Below, piece after piece: positions 22,728 to 33,500 of a stretch of DNA of 36,719 bases. Every line of letters begins with the position of its first letter. Positions within the stretch are counted from its first letter, which is position 1. The notes below the pieces were generated by a model. That model saw only the letters and a list, made by a program, of their open reading frames with translations, was not told where the DNA came from and ran no database searches. A program made the translations under genes and the position numbers. Source of the stretch: Plantago elongata (Eukaryota > Streptophyta > Magnoliopsida > Lamiales > Plantaginaceae); assembly GCA_036897095.1 (NCBI GenBank), contig JAYMSP010001062.1, positions 1-36,719 on the forward strand, read 5' to 3'.

Positions 22728-23105
22728 TCCAAACGGCAATCAACGTTGTCTCGTTCCAGTGCTGAAGCTGAATATCATGGGGGTAGCTAATGTTGTTTCT
22801 GAGTCTTGTTGGACTCAGAATCTTTTACTAGAGCTTCATTGTCCCATTGAGAAGGCAACTTCCGTATAATGTGACAATATTAGTGCTATATATCTATCAA
22901 GCAATCAAGCTCAACACCAACAAACTAAGCATATTGAGATGTATATTCATTTTTTTCGTGAGCAAGTTGACCGTGGGAAGATTCGTGTACCTCATGTTCC
23001 TTCACGTTACCAGATTGCAGATATCTTCACGAATGGGACTTCTTAAAATATTATTTGAGGATATTAGATCCAGTCTAAGTGTTCGTCCTTCTCCCGCTTC
23101 GACTG
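22728..23105 (+). pseudogene. Copia RNase H C-terminal fragment
   Basis: The segment begins abruptly with SKRQSTLSRSSAEAEYHG, the classic Copia RNase H block, then shifts frame by one inserted G (about 22785-22790). It continues VANVVSESCWTQNLL, CDNISAIYLSSN, TKHIEM, HVPSRYQIADIFT and FEDIRSSLSVRP to a stop at 23116-23118, overlapping the 3' LTR start. A premature TAA lies just before CDN, where the family has Tyr. The upstream reverse transcriptase is missing; the junction at ~22728 is with the antisense coding region. Confidence 0.88.
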
Positions 23106-23113
23106 TAGGGGTG

Positions 23114-23278
23114 TGATAAATTATGTAAATATACTAGAATTAGGATACTTATGTAATCTAGCTAGATTAGTAGAATTATATTAGAATTAATTTCCTAACG
23201 TCGTTAGAATAGTTAAATTTCTCTTTTATAAATATTTATGCATACGCTTAATTATAATTTACAGAAAGTATTGTTCCT
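23114..23278 (+). repeat. Copia 3' LTR
   Basis: It begins TGATAAATTATG after GTAGGGGTG and aligns end to end with 13724-13888. Many of the differences are C-to-T or G-to-A, as expected from decay of methylated DNA. Confidence 0.9.
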
Positions 23279-24360
23279 GTACGGATAGTCGGCCGAGGAA
23301 TTAGAAAAAGTCAAGCTAGAATTAGAACATAGTGGCTTGCAACTACTCAGACATGGATGCAATCAAATCATCAATCAAATATAAAAAGACCAAAAAACGA
23401 GGACAAGTATTACATATGAATACATTATTCACATAGATATTATGATTAATCATTATTGTATAGAATAGAAGAGGAGAAAATGCATCCTATTTGAAGGTAG
23501 GAAATGTGCTTAATTGTTTTTGGAGAAAGAATGGAGGAGAATGAATAATGGATAGCCATCAGTTTGTATATTACTTGTTACCAATTTTCCTCTTCTTCTT
23601 CCTCTAGCGTTCTTCATTTTATGTCACTGGTACGTAATTCCACATTTACATTTACATTTCTTGAAATTCTGCAATTTCCTTTAACTGAATGACATTGTTC
23701 TTCTTAGATCATTTGTATCTAGCTAGCAGAAATGGTATTCCTGATTTACATGTAATCTAAGACAATTGGTGCTAGGATTACGCCAATACGAACTTTTAGG
23801 AGATACCTGATAAACATCGTATGTCAGTTTCAAACATAATATTCATGTATCATGTAATAGATGCATTAGTTGAATTTCGATTAATTTCTTCGTTTCTTGA
23901 TGTTCCTCGTTTTCATTCTCTATACTATAAATTAGTTCTAGATTGAAGTTAAAGAGTTTTGTTTAATTTAGCAAGAATTTACAGAGAAATTTGTTGTATC
24001 TTTTTCACCAGCTTTTACAAGAGATCATATCTCCACAAGATCAAATGCATGTTTATATTGAACTGCAAACATTACATGTTGTCAGTAATGTAGATGATGA
24101 GATGTAATGTAAATATATTAAACACGCGTTCAAAACTAAAAATTTAAAGTCTGTAGTTAATCTTGTATGAGATAGTATCCAGAAGAAAGTTTTTCATCTG
24201 TGATTGATCTGATTTGATTCTTATATAACCTGTTTTTTGGTTTAGAAGACTGATCTTATATCCTAATTCTCACTCACTTCGCGTAAAAGGTGTAGGCAAT
24301 TGGCAAGTTCGTACTCCTACGTCAGTGTAAATACGGTATCAAAATTTACAAACTATAATC
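23279..24360 (+). promoter_or_regulatory. Upstream region of SFH-A
   Basis: There is no ORF of note. A pyrimidine-rich stretch (about 23590-23610) followed by a possible donor (CTGGTACGTA, 23627-23636) may be a non-coding 5' exon of the following gene; this is a guess. The rest is AT-rich. Confidence 0.35.
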
Positions 24361-27300
24361 ATGAGTGACATGTCAGTAGCCGTTGAACGCGCTCACAGGC
24401 CAAGTAAGTTTTTTTTGGCTACGAATTTCATTTCATCTAAAATCTCTAACTTCGAGATGTGAAATTTATATATAATCAAAGATCGCGACAATAAATAACT
24501 ATCAGGATCAATTTCAAGTTGCTGGTTAAGAAACTTGACTGTACAGTTCACTTATGTTGTTTAGGCCTTGAGAAAATTGAGTTTGATAGCTCAGAGGATG
24601 AGAGGAGAACAAGGCTTGGATCTTTGAAGAAGGCGGCCATTAGCGCCTCTTCCAAGTTCAGGCATTCTTTCACGAAGAAAAGCAGGCGACATAGCAGGGT
24701 TATGTCTGTTGTGTTTGAGGATGAGCATGATGCCGAGGAATTGAAGGCTGTTGACGCTTTCCGTCAGGCACTTATCCTGGAAGAATTACTTCCGTCCAAG
24801 CATGATGACTATCACATGTTGTTGAGGTAATTTCTTGTGCTCGGTTTTTGCAAACCAGCTAATTATCTTGCAGGTAGCTGACTGAAAGCCGATATGAATT
24901 TTCTTTTGGAGTAGTTTATAAGCCAGATGGTTTGATTTTAGTAAATAAGGTGACATAACTTAGATGATTTTCCATACATTTGAGTTTAAAAACAAATGAG
25001 GCAGTTCAGTTCCTAATAACTATTTGAGGTACTTCATCAAATCAATTAGGCGTTCACGTAACATATAATGGTGAAATGTCAAATAAAGTCATCTGTCTTA
25101 TGAGCTAGTTTATCAGTTAGTGCTAAACATAAACCGCCCTAAGTGTACACTGTTAATAGAACAGATTCTTGAAGGCCAGGAAATTCGATGTTGACAAATC
25201 AAAGCAGATGTGGGGTGATATGCTTCAGTGGAGGAAAGAGTTTGGGGCTGACACTATTATGGAGGTATCTTAAAGTCATAACAAAAACCGTATGATCATC
25301 TTATATTGTTGCTGAACATGAAATTTACTTCCCCTCTTTTTTTTTTTTCAGGATTTTGAATTCCAGGAAAGAGAAGAGGTCCTGCAGTACTATCCACAAG
25401 GGCATCATGGTGTTGACAAGGATGGAAGACCTGTTTACATCGAAAGACTTGGTCTAGTTGACTCAACTAAGCTCTTGCAAGTCACAACAATGGATCGGTA
25501 TGTTAACTACCATATCCAAGAGTTTGAGAGGACCTTCATCGATAAGCTTCCCGCTTGCTCTATTGCAGCAAAGAAACACATTGACCAGAGCACTACTATT
25601 TTGGATGTCCAAGGAGTGGTATGTTGAGTTTCTTTTTCTCTTTTCTTCATGTAAAATGAAGTGATGTGAACTCCAAATTTCACCAAGCTCTTCATTTATT
25701 TGGATTTTAGGGACTGAAAAACTTCAACAAGTCTGCTAGGGAACTCATCCAGCGCCTTCAGAAAGTCGATGGTGATAACTACCCTGAGGTACTTGTATAT
25801 TTTTGTACTATGTTCTCCATTTTTCCTGCTCTTAGCTTAGTATCGTAAAACAAAATATTGTCCTCTGTCATGCAACCTAAAGTTGTTTGACTCTGGTAAA
25901 GACCATATGGATGACTAGGGTACCCTGGATGACTATCATTTTACTTCGTTTTTCATTCAGACACTATGCCGCATGTACATAATCAACGCAGGATCTGGAT
26001 TTAGACTCTTGTGGAACACTGTAAAGTCATTCCTTGACCCAAAAACCACTGCCAAGATCAATGTAAGCTACACTTCTCACTTATATAAAATTTTGGCACA
26101 TTTTTCTAAGAATGATATATTTTGGGGTATTCAGCATTCACAAAATCAATTCGTGTCAACCAACAAGTTGGGTTCGAGTCACCCTTTGCCGTTTCAAAAA
26201 AAAGATGCATTCACAAAATCATCATTTTGTTGTCTTTCTTCATCATAGGTTTTGGGAAACAAATATCAGAGCAAGCTTCTTGAGATCATTGATGCAAGGT
26301 AAACAATTCTTCGGGATTAAAGATAGTTTCTATCCTATAAAATCAACCAAGAGTATTGGAAAATTAATGCACCAAACGGATGTTCCAAGACATAAGGTTT
26401 ACTTGATTATTGAATAGTCCTTCATTGACAGGCTTGCATCATTGTAACTATGTATTTGATGTTTAACAGTGAGCTGCCGGAGTTCTTGGGTGGAACATGC
26501 ACCTGTGCAGATAAAGGCGGATGCATGCTTTCTGATAAAGGTCCTTGGAATGATCCAGACATCATGAAGGTAATTTTCCGGGAGGAAGGCACAATGGTCC
26601 TTTAAGTTTGGGGTGATGGTATACGCACTATCACGTTTATTCTCCATGTGACAATTATCTTATTTTTTATTTTATCAGAACATTTCAAATACTTTTCGTC
26701 CATTTTAACTAAATTTGTTGACGTGGCACTCGAGTCAACTATTTTGACTCGCCAACACAACTGTCTAGTCACTAATTTCATTTAAAAAATTGAAAATGAA
26801 ATTAAAAATTAAAAAATATTCATCCCGATTTGAAAGTCCCGCTTCCTCAAATAAAAAAACTATCTCATAATTTATACATTATCTCTCATATTTTATTCAC
26901 TATTTTTTCTATTTTATTATTACCTTTTTTACTACCTTATCAATTTTTTCTTAAAACTTGTGCCCGATGCCGCCGAACTTCTAATAGGTAACAAGTAAAA
27001 TCCAAAAATAAATAAATAAATAACAAATAATCAAGCAAAGATCTGGGTATTTGTTTGGGAACATACAAAATCGATCTGGGTTTGGAGCGGGATGAGGCTC
27101 TTCGAGTAAAGAAGGTATATACGGTAAATGGACTTTTCTGGTTACGGTGAAATGCAGAAGACCAATAAAAAGATTGGTTGATGAATTTTAGAGGGCTGGG
27201 GGGAATCCGGAGGAGAAGGATGAGGTTAGCGGCCGGTGGGCGTGTGGAGGGTGTGTGGGGCGAGGACGAAGGTAACCAAGGCGGAGCCGGTCGATCGTTG

Positions 27301-29136
27301 GTACCGGACTACCAGCAATAGTCGAAGTTTGTGGAGGGAATTGTTTTGTTTATGTTTTTATTAATCATTTCTCTATTACTTTTCAATTTCATTTATTTGT
27401 TTCTTTTTTAATTTATTTTTCTCTCTGTTTAAAATTTGAATATGAGTTGTTTGGTTACTAAAATTTTCCTTCTTATTTTCTCAATTTGGAATGGTATTTT
27501 TTTTCCAATTTCCTGTTTTATTTTTACCTTTTCTTTCATCATAGAAATGACATGGTGAAGTGTTGAATTTGACATTTGACTGGGTTGTCAACACATCATT
27601 TCTGGTCAATTTAGTCAAAAAGTACATTCGGTGTGACGACAAATAAAAATTGGGACTAATCTTTGACAAGATGGACAAACACGGTATTGCGTGCACCATT
27701 TGTCCCAAATGAGAGGACCATTAGTGTCATTCTTCCGTAATTTCCTTTCTCTGCTTTTACAAATGTGTAATATAATCATAGTATAAATGCACAACTTACT
27801 TGATCTTACGTATTGAAACCTTCGTTTGCCTGCAAGATGGTTCGTAGTGGTGCGCACAAATGCTCAAACAAAGTTACTATTTCAGTTGATGAGAAGACAA
27901 TCTCCGAGGATGAAAACACTATTTTGAAGGTAGCAAGTACTAAGTTATTTGGAGCTTATACTCTTGAATGATTTACTAAACAAAAAGTGACCACCATATG
28001 TAGAACAACAACTCATTCAGCTTGGATTCTCCAAGAGGTGTTAGGGCTCACACACATCTCTCTCCGGTGAAGGAAGAAGTGAGTATTGACTTTACTTTTT
28101 TAGTTGAAACTTTACATAGAATCGAAAAAACACATGCGATTCTTCATATCTTCGAATTGAACATAAAGATTTGTCTTAGCTCTCTTATGTTCAAATGTAT
28201 CATTGTTCTTCATATGTTTGGCCTTGACCTGCCTAACTGTAGTCTGTATATAAGGATGCTCTCTATAACATAGAATAATTCTTCCACAGGTAGGTAGTGT
28301 ATATGAGCCACCCATGGTTGAAAAGTCGGTTACTACTTCGTGGCCAAAAGTAGAGAAAATACAAAATCTAGCTCTCGCAAAGAGTAAGTAATCCCCACTC
28401 TAGATATCTCTCATGTGTTAGGCCTTTACAGATGAAAACTAACATCATAGTGAATGCATTCCCAAAAAAGAAAGAATTAGTTGTGATTCGATACTTTGAG
28501 AATGCCATAGATTTGATTTTGTTTAAATTGAAGTTGACATGATCCATATCTCTTCCAACAGACACAGCCACAGGCTTTAAATATCAGAAATCCTTCAAAG
28601 GTTCTGACGGAAAAATTAGCAACCAACTCTTCTCTGGAATGATGACGGTTGTGATGGGCATCGTGACAATGGTGAGGATGACACGTAACATGCCAAAGAA
28701 GCTCACAGATGCTACTTTATATTCTAGTTCTATGTACGGTGTAGATGCCATGATTAAGGTTCAAGCTCGTCCCTATGACATGCCTAATGTATCCGTGGAA
28801 GACTACATGACTATGATGAAACGTATGAACGAACTAGAGGATAGGGTGTGTACTCTTATGAAGAAACCAGCCGTCATGCCACCTGAGAAAGAGGAGATTC
28901 TCAATAATGCTATGAACCGTGTTGATACTTTGGAGCAAGAGCTTGCAGCTACAAGAAAGGTAGTGTACTGTTCTCTATCTAGTATGCCTTTAAATGAGCT
29001 TTCAATTCTACATTACGCAGCTTTCTGAAAATGTGTCTTCGGATTGCAGGCCCTGGAGGATTCTATGTGTCAACAACAAGAACTTCTAGCTTACATTGAG
29101 AAAAAGAAGAAGAAGAAGAAGTTCTTTGCATTCTAA
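24361..29136 (+). CDS. Sec14-like phosphatidylinositol transfer protein, SFH type (SFH-A)
   Basis: Thirteen GT-AG exons: 24361-24403, 24565-24826, 25165-25264, 25352-25618, 25711-25788, 25961-26062, 26249-26298, 26470-26569, 27837-27929, 28004-28078, 28290-28383, 28562-28959, 29050-29136. They give 1749 nt, 582 aa. The family binds phosphatidylinositol and phosphatidylcholine and promotes phosphoinositide signalling at membranes. Seen: basic [15 protein letters not shown] (23-37), CRAL-TRIO N region ([28 protein letters not shown]), the Sec14 lipid fold in exons 4-8 ([53 protein letters not shown]), a helical coiled-coil C-terminal part ([20 protein letters not shown]) and an end of seven lysines then FFAF, like nodulin-type SFH tails. 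The N-terminus [15 protein letters not shown] lacks the family [12 protein letters not shown]. Intron 8 (1267 bp) holds a transposon. The second in-frame ATG is at 24370. Confidence 0.92.
26579..27737. mobile_element. Terminal-inverted-repeat element in SFH-A intron 8 (Mutator-like)
   Basis: The left end CGGGAGGAAGGCACAATGGT and right end (complement) CGGAAGAATGACACTAATGG start imperfect inverted repeats that stay alignable for about 80 bp (shared AATGGTCC, ATGGT, ACGCA, CCAT). Flanks TAATTTTC (26571-26578) and TAATTTCC (27738-27745) look like an 8-9-bp target duplication, as Mutator-like elements make. No transposase is inside. A GC-rich core (about 27180-27330) contrasts with the AT-rich arms and could be captured gene DNA. 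The same interval in SFH-B is a short intron, which supports insertion. Confidence 0.65.
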
Positions 29137-30535
29137 CTCTAAACACACAATTGTAAGATTGTCATTTAAAGAGATCCATGTTTTTTAGTTGTTTGTTACA
29201 CAAACATAAAGCCTTTTGTAAATTAAACTTGGTGTGTATGTAGTTAAAAGAACGGTATGTGTGTCATTGTATTGAGTGTATTACTTTTTTCCGGAGTGGT
29301 TAATTTAAACTTTTTGTTGTGATCTCAAAGATGAATTATACTGGTCATATCATAAGTGTCAACGAGTGAATATTATTCATAATAGATCAAAGTTATTTTT
29401 TATGTGATTCTTTTTTCTCGTATCTAAGTTTTAAATCTATTACAATATTAATACTTCATCCCTCGAGGAGTAGCTCCCGGCTACTTTTCCATGTATCAAC
29501 TACTTCTATTGTAATCTCATGTTCATTCTGCAGCATCCAAATTCAACCCACCATCTCTTGTATAGGTGCTAACTCTAAATTAGAAAATCCTAGTGAAGGT
29601 GCTATTACCGGGCATACTGTAGCATAACCCTTGACATTATCTCAGTAGTTCAATGTTGTACTGAGTGATTCTTAGAACCGACTGAAACTTTGCACACTTC
29701 TGCATATTTAATGTCAAGTTTATTGGCAGTGAGATATGATAAAGAACCAGACTACCAAAGAACTAGTGAGTGGTATATTTTTCAATACTCTTAGCAGAGT
29801 TAACATAGGTCATTTTGATTCCTATACTTGTACGTATTTTTCATTTAGTCAATCAACCGTTCTAAAACATGTTTTAGGTATAAACGCTTGAATCAATTGA
29901 AGTACAGTTATTATTTTCATGATATTCAATTTCAACTTTGTAATCTCACGCTTCAATTCAAGCATCTTACAATTTATACTCCCGCCGCATATTTTACTAA
30001 CTAATGAATTATAATTCCATATCTATATATATTCTCTAATTAGACTGAAATACATGTCTTTATTTAGTAATGAAATACCAAGAGAAGTCCATAAACAAAC
30101 CACAAAGAAAGGCACCATACCAATAATATATTTCCTCCTCTGTACCGTATCAATATTTCATTTGATTTTTAATGAATTTTTAAACTTTTGTTTGATTATT
30201 ATACATTAATCCCAAATATAATAATATAGTAAACAAACTACAAAAATTATTATGGAAGTACAACGATTATATTCTTACTATAAATTTATTCATTATAATA
30301 TAAGATTAATATATAATCAAATGAAAGTAAAAGCAAATGAACGAGAAGATTGAGTTGGAACGAAACACACGGGTAGGAGTATGATTAGTCATCCTCTCAC
30401 ACTATTTACTATACATGTCACAGCGCAAATGCATCATCAGTGAATTTACACATTCAATCACAACTCAAGTTTGACTGTAGCTTCATGTTGCAAGTGTAAC
30501 ATATCCAACAGCCTCCAAAATGAGGAATCATTGTC
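29137..30535. other. Region between the convergent SFH genes
   Basis: About 1.4 kb of AT-rich DNA lies between the two stop codons. It must hold both 3' untranslated regions and the termination sites. No ORF, RNA gene or transposon end was recognised, and no obvious inverted similarity between its two halves was seen by eye. Confidence 0.6.
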
Positions 30536-33500
30536 TTAGAAGAAGCAAAACTTCTTCTTCTGAGAGAACAAGTATAAACCATGTTAGCTACATGGCAAAT
30601 GAGCTAGAAATATTCATGAAATGAAACATGGAACTATTACACTCACCCGGAACTTGGCGTCTTCCTGTCTATCTATATAAGCTAGCAGTTCCTCTTGCTT
30701 CATGAGAGCCTCGTAAAGCGCCTGCGTGAAAAGATAAAGATGACAAATTCCGTGCCACCCGTCCAAATATATTGTTAGAGAGGCCCTACCAAAGCAGTTT
30801 CAAACTTATTTTGACAGAAGAAGGGAAGGTTTGTAAGTTTAAAACAGGAGAAAACAAGTTTCTACTTTCTCTAAAATAAACTTATCACAAGCTGAATATA
30901 ATCCATTATCAAGTCACCTTTACCTACTTTCTCAAATTTCTTATTTTCTGAAAAGGCTAGCTATATTTATCCTTGAATACTATGCTTATCCTCCTAGATG
31001 CCTGGATGTTGTCGAAAATATTCTACCCACTCAGGCCTCAGCTCTCCTTATCTAAAGTCAATTTACCCTGGTGAAACATTAAGCCATGCGATAAAGACAT
31101 ATACAAGTGCAGATGGAGTAAACTTCAACCAAAAATTTATTCCTGGCAGACCATTTGTTTCAAGGTGAAGATGGACTTCGGTATATACAAGTATACAAGA
31201 CATTTTACCTTTTTGGTAGCAATCAATTCAGCTTCAAGGGCATCCACTCGGTAAACAGCAGCATTCAGCAGTTCCTCTTTCTCAAAAGGCATCTCCAATG
31301 GTTTTGCTTCAAGAGTATTAACCTTCTCTTCAAGCTCACCCAACCTCTTCATGACAGAAGATATCAGCTCTGCCTCTGTAAAAGACGGGGTTGGAGATGG
31401 TGGTCTGAACTCCTCTCTGGGAATTGAGTTAAAACTAAATTCTTGTATGATTTGCTGATGGTGTGGTGATGTGCCTGGAAGCTTCTTGGTGATACGGGAT
31501 GAAATTGTATGGACAAGCATGACAAGGGTCATGTAGAAGGCCATAAGAGCAGCCAAAACTCGAGCCTGAAATCCTTCTGGTAACTTCTTAGAATTAGGAG
31601 GTGGCAGTATATCTGAAGGCAAAAAAAGGGGCAAAGTTGGCAAAGATTCACATTACCAATAAAAAGAACCACAGAAGTATCTTGATGAAAAGAGAGACCG
31701 TACAGCAATTTCTGGTATTAATTAATAATAAATACAAGTGCAATTGTCTTCATAAAGCAATAGGACATTGTTAGAAACAATCCCGTGGTATCAGAAAACA
31801 AGCAAAACTTCAGAGTTAAGACACGTGAGGAAGTACAATGTGTAGATACAAATTAACCTACATATCAACGAATATATATGAAAATAAATGCCATTGACTC
31901 ATACAACAACGAACTTGAAGAGAAACAAGATTTCAACAATAACCCCAGTGAAGTTTCTAGTTATTAGAAATGGAGTTAAGTCACCCATACATAAGGTACA
32001 GAGGCATTTATTTTACTTAGTCTTCAATCAAGTTGTGTTAGCTCTAGCCTTGCAGCTAGAAAACTGTCATTCAGTTCTGTTTGATCGTTTACTTCTTGCA
32101 AAAAATTTGGAACTATTACTTCCTAAAATGAAAAATATAAACTAGCATATTGCACGTACAAAACAGGAGTAGCCATAGTCATAGAATAATGATGGAGCAT
32201 TTATATAACTCATAACCTTTATAGATAGGAAGGTTTTGCGTGGAAGTTTGCTTCTGCCATCCAGAATCCACAGCCTTGTCAACCATAGGAACATCATATC
32301 CTGAAACGTGATCAACAGGCCCAGCCATTCCGATAGCCTTGGCCTGAAAAGTAAGTCAACAACAATTACTTACACACTTCGGAATAACATTCTCAGGGTA
32401 GCCATAAACCACATATTCTAGCGACTTAGAAACTAAAAAGCACAGAGGTTTCCACTTTAGACAGATCGACACTAAGATACTTATATAATCAAAAATCAAA
32501 TTCTTAAAAGGAAAGCAAGGGGTTAGCTATACCTCCTCACGCACAGGAGTCAATAGAATCTGTGAGTAAGTCCTTGGGGGTTTTGGTGATGTAATATCTT
32601 CAGCATCAGAGCCAGACTCTGTTGGAGAAGTATCACTTCCTTTGAATGGCTATAATCACCGAAATAAAAGATATATACAACCACATTAAACTTATAGTGA
32701 ACAATTATGAGTTGAAATATACAAGCACGTTGCATCACAGACCACTATGTAATGAGGCTTAGCAAAGACTACTTTCCCCTCACTGTTGAGAATTTTAACA
32801 AGCTGAGTGGCACGCTGTGCTTCACCATTATGTACCATCTGAATTACAAGATCAAGCAACCAACTATATTATCTAATATCTAGAGAGAAAAAATTGAAGT
32901 CAAAAGAAAATCAATACTCTGATAATACCCCAGTAAAAGAATGAAATAAATATAATATGTTGGGACCTTAAGTATATCTGGATTCTTCCATGGCCCTTTA
33001 TCAGAATGAAGGCAACCTCCTTGATCCGCACATGTGCATGTCCCGCCCAAAAATTCAGGAAGTTCGCTGCACAGTCAGCATAGGTAATTAAGCATTCATG
33101 AAAGTCCAAAAGTCATAGCAGCAGAACTAATTATCAACTCCTCTCACCAAGCATCTATAATTTCTAGCAATCTGTTCCGGTATTTATTTCCAAGAACCTG
33201 TGATGAATTACAGAGATGGAGAGAACTATGAGCTTTAGTTTAACACACTGCTCAAGCAGAGAATAACTGAATAAAGCTCCCAAACAAGTTCAAGAGAGTA
33301 ACATGCATGAATTTTGGTCACAGTCTTGGGATCGATGAAATTCTTGACAGTGTTCCAGAGAAGCCTAAAACCTGGACCAGCATTGATGATAAACATTTGA
33401 TGGAGTGTCTGCATTTAAGAGACAAACCTTTAGTGGATAAATAAGGTACATCATATCATAGGTAGTGAAGGATGCCAGTTCATACTTCGGGATAATTATC

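Larger units (their letters stand above)
13724..23278 (+). mobile_element. Decayed Copia retrotransposon with nested insertions
   Basis: The element is bounded by two ~165-bp LTRs (13724-13888 and 23114-23278) that differ at about 19 positions by eye (~88% identity), which marks an old insertion. A tRNA-iMet-like primer site follows the left LTR, then a UBN2-type gag, and the right LTR is preceded by a Copia RNase H tail and a purine tract (about 23106-23113). Protease, integrase and most of reverse transcriptase are absent; in their place lie CACTA and SIRE-like sequences. No matching 5-bp target duplication is visible (TATATC flank on the left, GTACG on the right). It cannot be mobile. Confidence 0.85.

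Noticed and set aside
29100..29132. AAG repeat at the SFH-A 3' end as an unstable microsatellite
   Set aside because: It is in frame and encodes the basic C-terminal tail typical of this family, paralleled by KKKFCFF in SFH-B.
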